Positions 14,892-24,325 are shown, numbered from the stretch's first letter. The stretch is DNA of 31,422 nt from CAZNGF01 sp964572855 (GCA_964572855.1 CAZNGF010000031.1:1-31422); one strand, 5' to 3'. Translations and numbers: made by a program. Notes: a model not told the origin generated them from the letters alone.

Positions 14892-15800
14892 CTAATCCGA
14901 CAGGAAGTCTTGCAGCACCGGATTGACCCGATCGGGAAGCTCCATCTGCGGGACGTGGCCCACCTCGGGAAAGACCACCAGCCGGGAATCCTCGATCTCG
15001 TGGTGGAAGCGGCGCGCGTTGGCCGCCGGCAAAAGCGGGTCGCGCTCGCCCCAGAGGACGAGCGTGGGCTGTGTGATCGCAGGAATCGCGTCGCGGATGC
15101 TGTCGAACTGGAGGGTCTTTGCGATCTGGACCAGGGCCTCGGCCATGCCGGGCGTTTGCAGCGGCTTGAAGTGCGCCTCGACCGCCTCGGCCGAAAGCCG
15201 GCCGCGGTCGCCGTAGAGCCACTCCATCACGACGCGCACCTTGCCGAAGTCGGGCAGGAAGGCCTTGACCATCTGCGGGGCGAACGGCAGCCGCGCCAGC
15301 CGGTTGCCCCAGGTGTGCAGCATCATGCTGCGGTAGCCCACGCTGTCGATGAGCACGAGCCGGCGCACGCGCTCGGGGTGTGTCGTGCTGAGCGCCACGG
15401 CGATGCCGCCGCCCATGGAGTTGCCGACCAGGTCGACGCGCGCCAGGCCGAAGTGGTCCATGAAACGCAGGACGAATTGGGCTTGGGATTCGAGCGCGTA
15501 ATCGAAGTCCGCGGGCTTGTCGCTCAGCCCCCAGCCGGGCAGGTCGAGCGCGTAGACGGGCCGGTCCCGCGCCAGGGCGGGGATCGTGTGCGCCCAGTCC
15601 TCGGTCCAGCCGCCGAAGCCGTGAATCAGCAGGATCGGCAGCCCGTCGCCCTCGCCCGCCCGCACGTAATGGATCGTGAGGTCTTCGATCTGGACGAATT
15701 CGTCCGGCGGCGCCAGCGCGTGCGGGTCGATCATGGGTGTCTGAAGTTGTACGATGAACCACCCGAACACCGCAAACGAGGTCATCCAAACCCAGCGCAT
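14892..15800 (-). CDS. Alpha/beta-fold hydrolase, membrane-anchored
   Basis: A 302-residue alpha/beta hydrolase. An N-terminal hydrophobic stretch (MRWVWMTSFAVFGWFIVQL) anchors or exports it. The fold is shown by the oxyanion motif LIHGFGGWTEDW (59-69), the nucleophile elbow GNSMGG with Ser128, the acid in LWGERDPLLP and the histidine in EVGHVPQMELPD; the lid lies between. Substrate is not deducible; haloalkane dehalogenases are unlikely as the nucleophile is Ser rather than Asp. I place the start at ATG 15800, which lies six bases after a GACAAT -10-like box and begins at the hydrophobic anchor; ATG 15836 would lie before that box. Confidence 0.82.
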   Translation of the reverse strand: MRWVWMTSFAVFGWFIVQLQTPMIDPHALAPPDEFVQIEDLTIHYVRAGEGDGLPILLIHGFGGWTEDWAHTIPALARDRPVYALDLPGWGLSDKPADFDYALESQAQFVLRFMDHFGLARVDLVGNSMGGGIAVALSTTHPERVRRLVLIDSVGYRSMMLHTWGNRLARLPFAPQMVKAFLPDFGKVRVVMEWLYGDRGRLSAEAVEAHFKPLQTPGMAEALVQIAKTLQFDSIRDAIPAITQPTLVLWGERDPLLPAANARRFHHEIEDSRLVVFPEVGHVPQMELPDRVNPVLQDFLSD

Positions 15801-15806
15801 GGCACG

Positions 15807-15812
15807 ATTGTC
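15807..15812 (-). promoter_or_regulatory. Possible -10 box of the hydrolase gene (leaderless)
   Basis: GACAAT on the minus strand lies six bases before the ATG at 15800, with no ribosome site between. A -35 is weak (TGGCGA at 17 bp). It fits the pattern of the other leaderless genes, with less support. Confidence 0.4.
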
Positions 15813-15850
15813 GGGGATGGAGGTCCCCCTCGCCATGTCCGGAGGCGCGC

Positions 15851-16408
15851 ATGAGCTTGAGTACCGTCCACTACGCCTTCCTGACCGGCCCCGAGGGGGA
15901 CTACGGCGTGGCCGCGAGCGCGCGGGGCGTGTGCGCGGTCGCGTTGCCCAACCGGGCGGACGGCTTTGCGAGCCAACTGCGACGATCGTTCCCGGAGGCG
16001 CGCCTGGCCGCTGACGAAACGTCCTTGGGTGAGGCGCTAGCCCAACTCGCCGCCTACTTCGAAGGGCGACTGGATGCGTTTGACCTCCCGCTGGACCTGA
16101 ACGTCTCGCCCTTTCGGCGGGCCGTGCTGGAGGCGGTCGCGGCCATTCCCTTCGGCCAGCTGCGAACGTACGGCCAGATCGCGCACGCGCTGGGCGACGG
16201 CGCGCACGCGCGCGCCGTGGGCGCGGCGGTCGGGGCCAACCCGATCCCGATCCTGATCCCCTGTCACCGGGTCGTGGGCGCGGACGGGCGGCTGACCGGC
16301 TTCGGCGGCGGCCTGCCGCTCAAGCGCCGCCTGCTCCGACTCGAGGGCCACCGGTTGGAGGGCGACCGCGTGCTGGACGCGAGCGCGCCGTTGGGGTTGT
16401 TCGACTGA
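15851..16408 (+). CDS. ogt: O6-alkylguanine-DNA alkyltransferase (first copy)
   Basis: Removes alkyl groups from O6 of guanine in DNA by irreversible transfer to its own cysteine. The 185-residue product has the N-terminal alpha/beta domain, then the DNA-binding region with FGQLRTYGQIAHALG, ARAVGAAVGANPIPILIPCHRVVG and the acceptor Cys138, and the closing GFGGGLPLKRRLLRLEG. A C-terminal tail of about 20 residues is unremarkable. ATG 15851 follows GGAGG at 6 bases. It is divergent from the hydrolase, with the two starts 50 bp apart. A second copy lies at 25780, differing in sequence, so they are paralogs and not a recent duplication. Confidence 0.95.
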   Translation: MSLSTVHYAFLTGPEGDYGVAASARGVCAVALPNRADGFASQLRRSFPEARLAADETSLGEALAQLAAYFEGRLDAFDLPLDLNVSPFRRAVLEAVAAIPFGQLRTYGQIAHALGDGAHARAVGAAVGANPIPILIPCHRVVGADGRLTGFGGGLPLKRRLLRLEGHRLEGDRVLDASAPLGLFD

Positions 16409-16415
16409 GCGCGGG

Positions 16416-16444
16416 TCGACAGCGCGGAATCCCCTGCCTATACT
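16416..16444 (+). promoter_or_regulatory. Promoter of the CPBP-ABC operon, leaderless start
   Basis: TCGACA (16416-16421), 17 bp, TATACT (16439-16444); the GTG start codon is at 16452, seven bases beyond. There is no Shine-Dalgarno site, so translation probably begins at the mRNA 5' end. Confidence 0.7.
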
Positions 16445-16451
16445 GACGCGC

Positions 16452-17371
16452 GTGAACGCAACGCTCTCCGGCCTCCATGCCGCGCTGTTCAACCGCCGCC
16501 GCCTGCGGCCCGGCTGGCGGATTCTGTTGTTTTTCAGCCTGTTCATCCTGCTGAGCGGGCTGTCGCAGTTCCCCGTGGTGGCGCTCGTGCTGACGTCCTG
16601 GGCGCTGGCGCACTTCGTGGACCGGCGCCCGTTCGCCTCGCTCGGCTTTGCGACCACGAGACGCACGCTGGGCCAGCTGGGCGGTGGGGTCTTGCTGGGC
16701 GCCGGCCTGCTTGGGCTCGTGATCGGGGCGATCGCGCTGCTGGGCGGAATAAGCTTCGAGCCGGGCAACGTCGCGGTGAGCGGCGTCACGCTGCTGCTGG
16801 CCTATCTGGTCATCCACCTGAACATCGCACTGCTGGAGGAGGGCCTGGCTCGGGGCTACGTGTTCCAGGCGCTCCTGGAGGGGCTCGGCCCGCTGCCGGC
16901 GCTGCTGATCACCTCGGTCGGCTTCGGGCTGCTGCACTTCGACAACCCCAACGTCAACGGGGTCGCGCTCTTCAACCTCGTCTTGGCCGGGCTGTTTCTG
17001 GGCGTGCTCGTGCTCAAGACCAAGGCGCTCTGGATGGCCATCGGCTTTCACTTCAGCTGGAACCTGGTCCAGAGCAACGTGCTGGGCCTGCGCGTGAGCG
17101 GCGTCCAGATGGAGGACTACTGGGTCAAGACCGAGCTGAGCGGGGCGGATTGGCTCACGGGCGGCGCCTTCGGCCCCGAGGCCAGCCCCCTGACCACGCT
17201 GGCGCTCTCGCTGGCGGCGCTGGCCGCGTTGCGGGGCCGCTGGGTGAGCCCCGACCCCGAGTCCGAGCGCCTGTGGGATGCCCATTTGGGCCCGAAGCGC
17301 GCGGCCGAGGGGAGCGGGCCCAAAGCGGATGACGCCCCCCCACCGGAGCCGGCGTCGGAGGAGCGGACCCC

Positions 17372-17375
<4 letters not shown>
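16452..17375 (+). CDS. CPBP (CAAX/Abi) family intramembrane glutamic protease
   Basis: A 307-residue membrane protein with about eight hydrophobic segments and the three CPBP motifs: EEGLAR (Glu129, Glu130, Arg134), FGLLH with its His near 162, and HFSWN (about 198-202). Family members cleave prenylated or other substrates within the membrane; bacterial roles include processing of secreted peptides or immunity to them. The C-terminal 30 residues are a charged, Pro-rich cytoplasmic tail. The GTG start sits where transcription should begin. The stop overlaps the ABC ATPase start (ATGA), so the three genes to 19010 form one operon and probably one export function. Substrate unknown. Confidence 0.9.
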
Positions 17376-18328
<953 letters not shown>

Positions 18329-19006
18329 GGCGTTCAAGAACAAGATGGTCGTGTTCGGCGTGGCCGCGCTGCCCGTGTTCTTTTTGGGCGTGTCGGTCTA
18401 CCTCATGACCCAGTTCGGCGAGGAGGCCGGCGCGGTGGGCCGCGCCGTGCTGCTCAACAACGCCTTGATGTACTTCCTGCTCATGCCCATGATCATCCCG
18501 CTGGCCATCGCGGTTTATTCGGTGGTGGGCGAGAAGGAGCAAGGCAGCCTGGAGCCGCTGCTGGCCACGCCGCTGACCGATCTGGAGATCTTCGCCGGCA
18601 AGGCACTGGCCGCCGTCCTGCCCGCGCTGGCCATCACCTGGGCGGCCTTCGGGATCTACGTCTTGATGTCGGGCTTCTTCGTGCCCTGGTCGCTCATCGG
18701 CGCCGTGCTCACTGCGCCCTGGCTGCTGTCGATCTTTTTGCTCTCGCCGCTGATCGCGGTGTTTTCCGTCATCGCCACCATGGCCATCTCCTCGCGCACC
18801 CAGGACACGCGCGCCGCCTACCAGTTGAGCAGCTTCGTGCTGCTGCCGCTCATCATTCCGCTCATCGTCTGGAGCGTGACCCAACAGGCGCTGATCAGCG
18901 TCCCGTTCGTCCTGCTGGAGATGGGCGTCGTGGCCCTGCTCGACCTGGCCGCGCTCTACGTGGGCGTGCGGCTCTTCCGGCGCGAGGACATCCTGACGCG
19001 CTGGCG

Positions 19007-20008
19007 CTAGTCGCGGGCGTGCCGTTCGAAGAAGCGCCAGATCGCTTCGGGGCCGTCGATGTCGCGGTTCTTGGATCCCACGACCAGTTGCCGTACGAAG
19101 GGGATGCGCTCCGCGCCCGGCACGGCGTGTCCGCCGCCGTCCACGCGGTAGAGCACGACCTCGGGGCCGGTGGCGTTGGGGTGGGTCAGGCGCGTCACGG
19201 TCGAGCCGTCGCGTTTGTCTCGATCCGGCAACGCCTCGACCCGCGCTTGCGGGGAGGCGCCGTTGAAACGAACCCAGAAATCGACCGTGTCCTCGGTGGA
19301 GGCGACCCGACCCCGGTCGCAACGCTCCGACGCCACGCAGCCGCCCCCGTACGGCATGAGCGGGTCCTCGGTCCCGTTCATGATCAGGACCGGGACGGGC
19401 GTTTCGGGCGGACCGCACTCGCTGGGCTCCGGCAGGTTGGCGATCACGGCGCCGATCGCTGCCAGCCGGTCGCCCAATTCGAAGGCGAGCCGGTAGCTCA
19501 TCATGCCGCCGTTGGAAGCGCCCGTGGCGTAGATGCGTCGGGGATCGACCCTGTATCGGTCGCTCAGGACGTCGACCAGCGCGGCGACAAAGCCCACGTC
19601 GTCGAGCGCCGAAGCCACGTCGGGGGTGGCGATCCCCACGCGGCAGTCGTTCCAGTGGTGTGCCCCGGGGTCACCGGGGTCGGCGCGGCCCTGCGGCAGG
19701 ACGAGCAGGAAGCCATGCGCCTCGGCCAGCCGGCGCCAGGCGCGGCCGGCCTCCTGCGCCCACGTGCGCTCGGCGCTGCCCCCGCCGCCGTGCAGCAGGA
19801 ACACCAGCGGCGCGGGTTGTGGCAGGGGAGCGGGCGCGTAAACCGCGTACGTCCGCGTTTGGCCGTCGACGGTCAGCCCTTCCCAGCGCAGCGCGTCCTG
19901 AGCCCAGAGCGAGCTTGGCGGCCCCAGCACGTGAAGCATCCCGACCAAAAGCGCGAAGAACGCCCCAAACGCCACCACCGACTCCCAGAACCGGCCCCGT
20001 GGATTCAA
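19007..20008 (-). CDS. Secreted PHB-depolymerase/feruloyl-esterase-like hydrolase
   Basis: A 333-residue exported alpha/beta hydrolase of the LpqC / poly(3-hydroxybutyrate) depolymerase family. A signal peptide covers about 1-36. The catalytic set is Ser165 (GASNGG elbow), Asp215 (NGTEDPLMPY) and His294 (GGGHAVPG), with oxyanion motif LLHGGGGS. Cys pairs at HHWNDCRVG, SECGPP, GGGC and ERCD may form disulfides, as expected outside the cytoplasm. The family cleaves ester bonds in polyesters or in feruloylated or acetylated polysaccharides; the substrate here is unknown. The start is TTG 20008, five bases from a perfect AAGGAGGT region (20013-20020); an ATG at 20029 would put that ribosome site inside the gene. 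Confidence 0.88.
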   Translation of the reverse strand: MNPRGRFWESVVAFGAFFALLVGMLHVLGPPSSLWAQDALRWEGLTVDGQTRTYAVYAPAPLPQPAPLVFLLHGGGGSAERTWAQEAGRAWRRLAEAHGFLLVLPQGRADPGDPGAHHWNDCRVGIATPDVASALDDVGFVAALVDVLSDRYRVDPRRIYATGASNGGMMSYRLAFELGDRLAAIGAVIANLPEPSECGPPETPVPVLIMNGTEDPLMPYGGGCVASERCDRGRVASTEDTVDFWVRFNGASPQARVEALPDRDKRDGSTVTRLTHPNATGPEVVLYRVDGGGHAVPGAERIPFVRQLVVGSKNRDIDGPEAIWRFFERHARD

Positions 20009-20100
20009 GCCGACCTCCTTGCACGACACGTGCCCTCACCCTAAGCCGGCCGGGGCGGTCGGACCATAGAAGCGCGGTGAAAAGCGCGTAAAAACGGGAT

Positions 20101-20766
20101 TCAGTCGGCGTTTGCCTCGCCACCGTCGGGGGGCGGGACGAGCGCGGTCCGATACCACCGGCGGATCGAACTGATCAAGAAGAGCTCGTCGATCGCCTCC
20201 AGCTCGTCGACCAGGATCGTGCGCGCCTCGACCTCGCCGCGGTCGAGCAGCCACTGGCGAAAGGTGCCGGCCAGCAGCCCCGAGCGCACGGGAGGCGTGA
20301 CCAGCTCGCCGTCGACCCGCGCCACGAGGTTGGCCCGGGTGGTCTCGGTCAACTCGCCGCGCTCGTTCCAGAGCAGGACGTCCTCGCAGTCGGGCCGGCT
20401 GGCCTGCGCCTCGTCGTAGGCGCGGCGGCGGGTGGTCTTGTGCAGGATGAACGGGTCGTCCGAGCGGATGGGGTGACGGCTCAGCCCGATGTGGAGCGGA
20501 TCGGGGATGTGGTCCTCCGCCAGGGTCTTGGCGCCCGCGCTCACGGCGCCGTCGCGGGCCAGGTAGAGCCGTAGCTTGTGGGGCCGCGCGTCGAGCCCCC
20601 CGACCAGCGCCTCCAGCGCGTCGACCAAAGCGCGCTCGTCGTAGGGAAAATCGAAGAACGCCGCTCCCTTCTTCAGGCGCTGCAAGTGATACGGCAGCAG
20701 GAAGAGCCCCTCGCCGGGCTCCCACAGGATCGATTCGAACAGTCGGAAGTCGGTCGCGTCGGCCAT
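20101..20766 (-). CDS. pabC: PabC-like aminodeoxychorismate lyase (class IV PLP enzyme)
   Basis: A 221-residue fold-type IV pyridoxal-phosphate enzyme. It resembles the lyase half of fused PabBC proteins: opening F.LFESILWEPGEGLFLLPYHLQRL, the cofactor lysine in ILHKTTRR (Lys110), the LWNERGELTETTRANL motif with Glu141, and the TPPVRSGLLAGTFR cofactor-phosphate loop. It would make 4-aminobenzoate for folate from aminodeoxychorismate. A branched-chain or D-amino-acid aminotransferase is the alternative, but the HKTT/TPP.. GLLAG pattern favours the lyase. ATG 20766 has GGAGGGG close upstream. It lies 43 bp downstream of the double-ACT gene on the same strand. No pabA or pabB is in the window. 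Confidence 0.8.
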   Translation of the reverse strand: MADATDFRLFESILWEPGEGLFLLPYHLQRLKKGAAFFDFPYDERALVDALEALVGGLDARPHKLRLYLARDGAVSAGAKTLAEDHIPDPLHIGLSRHPIRSDDPFILHKTTRRRAYDEAQASRPDCEDVLLWNERGELTETTRANLVARVDGELVTPPVRSGLLAGTFRQWLLDRGEVEARTILVDELEAIDELFLISSIRRWYRTALVPPPDGGEANAD

Positions 20767-20784
20767 GTCCCCTCCCCGGCCCGC

Positions 20785-20790
20785 ATTGTA
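20785..20790 (-). promoter_or_regulatory. Possible -10 box of pabC
   Basis: TACAAT on the minus strand stands 18 bases before the pabC ATG, leaving space for the ribosome site. No -35 match is seen, so pabC may mainly be read from the ACT gene promoter. Confidence 0.35.
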
Positions 20791-20809
20791 TCGGGTCGCG
20801 GACGCGCCG

Positions 20810-21187
20810 CTAGAGCCCGAGGACCTGCGCCGCCCCTTCCGGGTCGCTGACCGTGAGCGCCACCTCGGTCTCCCCCGCACCGGCACGCAGCACGTGGATC
20901 GAGTCCACGTTGATGCCGGCTTTGGCCAGCTTATGCGCGACCCGGGCCAGCTCGCCCGGCCGGTCGGAGAGCGTCACGGACAGGACCTCGGCTTCGTCGA
21001 ACTTGAGCCCCAGTTCGCGCAGCACGTCGCGCGCGCGGTCGTCGTTGTCGGTGATAAACGTGATGATCGGACCGGCGGTACCCACCCCCGCCACCGAACG
21101 GATGTTGACGAGCTTCTGGCTCAGCGCCTCGCTCACGAGCGCAAGCTGCCCCGGCCGGTCGGGCACATGGACGCGGAACTCCATCAT
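20810..21187 (-). CDS. Double ACT-domain protein
   Basis: A 125-residue protein made only of two ACT domains: residues 1-65 (MMEFRVHVPDRPGQLALVSEALSQKLVNIRSVAGVG) and 66-125 (AEVLSVTLSDRPGELARVAHKLAKAGINVDSIHVL). The 'DRPGxLA' loops in both are the usual amino-acid-binding positions. Stand-alone double ACT proteins act as small-molecule sensors or regulatory subunits; the ligand here is unknown. ATG 21187 follows GGGGGAGA at good spacing, with TAGAAT as -10 box 29 bases upstream. It precedes pabC on the same strand and may be cotranscribed, though a shared role is not evident. Divergent from the biosynthetic cluster at 21309. Confidence 0.88.
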   Translation of the reverse strand: MMEFRVHVPDRPGQLALVSEALSQKLVNIRSVAGVGTAGPIITFITDNDDRARDVLRELGLKFDEAEVLSVTLSDRPGELARVAHKLAKAGINVDSIHVLRAGAGETEVALTVSDPEGAAQVLGL

Positions 21188-21215
21188 GGCGATCTCCCCC
21201 TTTGCAGTGAGGCCC

Positions 21216-21221
21216 ATTCTA
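21216..21221 (-). promoter_or_regulatory. -10 box of the ACT gene
   Basis: TAGAAT on the minus strand, about 29 bases before the ATG at 21187. The best -35 at 17 bp is CTGAGG, a poor match. Confidence 0.45.
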
Positions 21222-21274
21222 GCGTATTCCCCGGGTGGCCTCAGGACCGCTGACCGGCGCGCGGAGGATTATCG

Positions 21275-21280
21275 TAAAAT
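21275..21280 (+). promoter_or_regulatory. -10 box before the ATP-grasp gene
   Basis: TAAAAT lies 28 bases before the ATG at 21309, leaving space for GGGGG (21298-21302). A candidate -35, CTGACC (21250-21255), is at 19 bp, longer than ideal. It would drive the first triplet of the cluster. Confidence 0.4.
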
Positions 21281-21308
21281 GGGTCGGCCTCGCCAAAGGG
21301 GGAATTCT

Positions 21309-22466
21309 ATGGGCCATCCCGCCTCGACCGTGCTGCTGACCGGCGGGCGCGCTCCGGCGACGCTCGCGCTGGCCCGCCTGCTGCACCGGGCGGGCCAGCG
21401 CGTGCTCGTGGCCGAAAGCCTGCGCTGGCCCCTGTGTCGTTTCTCGCGCGCGGTGGCCCGCGCGTTTCGCGTGCCGCCGCCCCGCTTCGCCCCCGACCCC
21501 TTCGCCGACGCGCTTGAGGAAATCGTGCGGGCCGAGCGGGTCGACCTGTTGATCCCGACCTGCGAGGAGACGCTCTACGTGGCGCGGGCCCGGGAGCGGC
21601 TACGGAACCGTTGTGTCGTCTTCTGCAGCGATTTCGAGACGGTCCGGCGGCTGCACGACAAGCACGCCTTCAATCAGCGAGCCCGGGCGCTGGGATTGGA
21701 CGCGCCCCCGACGGCGCGCGTCAGCTCGCCCGAAGAGGCCGCCAGGCGGATCGCGCTCGGCGAGCGGATCGTGCTGAAACCCGTCTACTCGCGCTTCGGG
21801 AACCGCACCGTCGTCCTGCCTCGTGATCCGAAGGCCGTCGAGAAGCTGCCCATCGCGCCGGACCGACCTTGGGTGGCGCAGGCGTACGTGGCAGGGCGGG
21901 AGGTTTGCAGCTACAGCGTCGCCCACGGGGGGCGGATCACGGCGCACGCGGCCTATCGCCCGCTCGTGCGGCTGGAGACGGGCTCGGCGGTGGCCTTCGA
22001 GCGGGTCGATCATCCCGCGGCGCGGGACTGGGTGCGACGGTTTGCGGAAGCCGAGCGGCTCACGGGACAGTTCGGTTTCGACTTCGTCGAGGACGACGCC
22101 GGTGTCGTGTGGGCGCTGGAGTGCAACCCGCGCCTCACCAGCGGCGTCCACCTGTTTGCCCCTGGGGATGGACTTGGGCGCGCGCTACTCGACCCAAACG
22201 CGCCGCCGGCGGCGCCCACGACCCCGGCGGCTTACCTGTGGCTGCCCAGCCGGCTTCAACTGTTGACGAACGATCGTCTTTTTGAGAAGAGCGCCCTTTG
22301 GCCCGCGCTTCGACGGCACGGCCGCAACGTCCTGCGGTGCGCCGACGACCCCTGGCCGGCGCGTCTCCAATGGTTGCCCATACTGGTGCTGTTGGGTCGC
22401 GCCCTTCGGCAGCGAACGGACCTGATCAGCGCCTCAACGGCCGACATCGAATGGAACGGCCCGTGA
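21309..22466 (+). CDS. ATP-grasp ligase (carbamoyl-phosphate-synthase-like)
   Basis: A 385-residue ATP-grasp enzyme, of the type that joins a carboxylate to an amine or thiol through an acyl phosphate. The pre-ATP-grasp Rossmann part shows VLLTGGRAPATLALARLL and VDLLIPTCEETLYV. The ATP-binding part shows DKHAFNQRARALGLDAPPT, IVLKPVYSRFGNRTV and the metal-binding ALECNPRLTSGVHLF near residue 275. Its substrate cannot be predicted. ATG 21309 has a GGGGG ribosome site six bases before it. The stop TGA overlaps the GTG of the next gene (GTGA), which suggests tight coupling with the SDR reductase and the MBL hydrolase. It heads a cluster that also has a ketoacyl synthase and an adenylate-forming enzyme. 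Confidence 0.88.
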   Translation: MGHPASTVLLTGGRAPATLALARLLHRAGQRVLVAESLRWPLCRFSRAVARAFRVPPPRFAPDPFADALEEIVRAERVDLLIPTCEETLYVARARERLRNRCVVFCSDFETVRRLHDKHAFNQRARALGLDAPPTARVSSPEEAARRIALGERIVLKPVYSRFGNRTVVLPRDPKAVEKLPIAPDRPWVAQAYVAGREVCSYSVAHGGRITAHAAYRPLVRLETGSAVAFERVDHPAARDWVRRFAEAERLTGQFGFDFVEDDAGVVWALECNPRLTSGVHLFAPGDGLGRALLDPNAPPAAPTTPAAYLWLPSRLQLLTNDRLFEKSALWPALRRHGRNVLRCADDPWPARLQWLPILVLLGRALRQRTDLISASTADIEWNGP

Positions 22467-23443
22467 AAGCGCTGGTGACGGGCGCGACCGGCTTCCTGGG
22501 CGGCGCGCTGGCCCGCCGGCTGGCCGCCGCCGGCGTCGAGGTCGTTGGCACCGGGCGCGACGAGGCGCGCGGCTGGGCGCTGGAGGCGAACGGGGTCCGG
22601 TTCCAGCGGCTCGAACTGACCGACGCGGCGGGAACGCATGCGGCGTGCGCGGGCGTGTCGGTCGTGTTCCACTGCGGCGCGCTCTCGGCGCCCTGGGGCC
22701 GCTGGAGCGACTTCTACTGCGCCAACGTGCTGGGCACGCATCACGTGATCGAGGCGTGCCGGGAAGCCGAGGTGACACGCTTGATCCACGTCTCGACGCC
22801 GAGCCTGTACTTTTCGCACGCGGACCGGGAGGGCGTGCGAGAAGGCGACCCGTTCGCCGCCAAGCCAATCAACCGCTACGTCCGCTCCAAGCGCTGGGCC
22901 GAGGCGTTGGTCGCGCGCGCGGTTCAGGATGGCTTCCCCGCCATCGTGGTGCGCCCGCGGGCCGTGTTCGGCCCCGGCGACCGCACGATCCTGCCGCGCG
23001 CCGTGCGCGCGCTCGAACGCGGGCGGATGCGGGTGCTCGGCGACGGCACCAATCGGGCGGACTTCACCTACATTGACAACGCGGTCGAGGCGCTCATGCG
23101 CTGCATGGACGCGCCCGCGCTGGGCCGCGCGTTCAACGTCACCGACGGCGCGCCGGTGCGGCTTTGGGACGTGGTCAACCGGCTCTGCGACGAACTCGGG
23201 CTCGCACGGCCCAACGAGTGCGTTTCGCTGCGGCGCGCGTACCGCGCGGCGGGCACGCTGGAGGCGCTCGCGCGGCTCTTGCCCGGCTGGGAACCGCTGC
23301 TGACCCGCGCCACCGTGAGCGCGCTGGGACGCAGCCAGACGCTCGACGTCACGGCCGCACGGCGCGAGCTCGGCTACCGGCCGCGCGTGACGACGGAGGA
23401 GGGCGTGCGGCGCTTTGCGCGCTGGTGGCGGGAGCGGGCGTGA
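22463..23443 (+). CDS. OleD-like extended SDR reductase/epimerase
   Basis: A 326-residue NAD(P)-dependent enzyme of the extended short-chain dehydrogenase family. TGATGFLG (6-13) binds the cofactor; the catalytic set is Ser111 or Ser114 (VSTPS), Tyr139 and Lys143 (RYVRSK). The stretch FHCGALSAPWGRWSDFYCANVLGTHHVIEACREAEVTRLIHVSTPS matches the pattern of 3-beta-HSD/OleD-type reductases, which reduce 2-alkyl-3-keto acids in olefin synthesis, more than that of sugar epimerases (written here only as resemblance). Start GTG 22463 overlaps the preceding stop; an in-frame ATG at 22451 is a close alternative. The stop overlaps the next gene by GTGA again. Confidence 0.87.
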   Translation: MKALVTGATGFLGGALARRLAAAGVEVVGTGRDEARGWALEANGVRFQRLELTDAAGTHAACAGVSVVFHCGALSAPWGRWSDFYCANVLGTHHVIEACREAEVTRLIHVSTPSLYFSHADREGVREGDPFAAKPINRYVRSKRWAEALVARAVQDGFPAIVVRPRAVFGPGDRTILPRAVRALERGRMRVLGDGTNRADFTYIDNAVEALMRCMDAPALGRAFNVTDGAPVRLWDVVNRLCDELGLARPNECVSLRRAYRAAGTLEALARLLPGWEPLLTRATVSALGRSQTLDVTAARRELGYRPRVTTEEGVRRFARWWRERA

Positions 23444-24276
23444 GGCTTGGCTTCAGGCTCCTGTGCGCCGGAACCTGTTCGCACCCCGAGCGGGTCGTGA
23501 TGCGCGGCGGGCGCTGGCGGACGGTGCGCTTCCCGGCGCTGTGCGCGCTGCTCGACCATCCCGACCGGGGTCCGGTGTTGATCGACACCGGCTACGCCCC
23601 GCGCGTCCGTGGCGAGACCCGCCGCTGGCCGGCGTGGCTCTACGGGGCGCTCATCCCCGTTCATGTCAGGGAAGCGGACACGGCCGCGGCGCAACTCCGG
23701 GCGCTCGGGATCGCGCCGGAGGCGATCGAGACCGTGGTGCTGACGCACTTCCACGCCGATCACGTCGCCGGCCTGCGGGACTTCCGCCGGGCGCGGTTCG
23801 TCTTCGCCCGCGAGGCCTACGAGGCCGTGCGGAGCAAGCGCGGGGTCGCGGCCGTGAAAGCGGGCTTTCTGCCCGGCCTCCTGCCCGACGACTTCGAGGC
23901 GCGCGCCGAGCCGCTCGACCCACGCGCGCTGCGCCCGCTGCCCGCGCCGCTGGGGCCGTTCCGCCAGGGCATCGACGTGCTCGGCGACGGGGGCCTGTGG
24001 GGGCTGCCCCTGCCGGGGCACGCAGTGGGGCAAATGGGACTCTATTTCAAGCACGAAACGGGCCGCCCCGTCCTGCTGGCCGCGGACGCGTGCTGGCTCA
24101 GCCGCCAGGTCCGCGAGCGGCGCTACCCGAGCCGGCTGGCCCATTTGGTTTTACCCGACCCGGCCGCCTACCGCGACACCCTCGACCGACTGCACGAGCT
24201 GCACCGGGCGCGGCCCGACGTGGCCATCCTGCCGTCCCACTGCCCGGAGGTCTGGGAAAACCGAGCCCCACGTTGA
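23440..24276 (+). CDS. Metallo-beta-lactamase-fold hydrolase
   Basis: A 278-residue hydrolase with a complete two-metal site: THFHADH (His103, His105, Asp107, His108), His194 in PLPGHAVGQ, Asp216 in LAADACW and His267 in PSHCPE. These proteins cleave esters, thioesters, lactones (including quorum-sensing lactones) or phosphodiesters; the layout without a C-terminal extension is close to lactonase-like and thioesterase-like members. The GTG start at 23440 overlaps the stop of the SDR gene (GTGA). Within the cluster it could release an acyl intermediate or open a lactone. This is inference from context. Confidence 0.88.
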   Translation: MRLGFRLLCAGTCSHPERVVMRGGRWRTVRFPALCALLDHPDRGPVLIDTGYAPRVRGETRRWPAWLYGALIPVHVREADTAAAQLRALGIAPEAIETVVLTHFHADHVAGLRDFRRARFVFAREAYEAVRSKRGVAAVKAGFLPGLLPDDFEARAEPLDPRALRPLPAPLGPFRQGIDVLGDGGLWGLPLPGHAVGQMGLYFKHETGRPVLLAADACWLSRQVRERRYPSRLAHLVLPDPAAYRDTLDRLHELHRARPDVAILPSHCPEVWENRAPR

Positions 24277-24292
24277 TGGCCGAAAACGGCCA
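24277..24292 (+). promoter_or_regulatory. Perfect inverted repeat between MBL and ada-alkA genes
   Basis: TGGCCG-AAAA-CGGCCA begins at the base after the MBL stop codon and ends 33 bases before the ada-alkA ATG. It may be an operator for the Ada-type regulator encoded next, or an RNA hairpin. No T run follows, so it is not a standard terminator. It does not look like the E. coli Ada box. Confidence 0.4.
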
Positions 24293-24325
24293 GCACGATC
24301 ACTCGGCTTCGATTACGCTTGTCCC

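Noticed and set aside
14892..15800. Alpha/beta hydrolase as the OleB partner of the cluster
   Set aside because: It is over 5 kb away on the other strand, has a Ser nucleophile and a membrane anchor, while OleB resembles haloalkane dehalogenases with an Asp nucleophile.
20853..21308. Long N-terminal extension of the ATP-grasp frame
   Set aside because: It is antisense to the ACT gene; the ATG at 21309 has a good ribosome site and family-like N-terminus.
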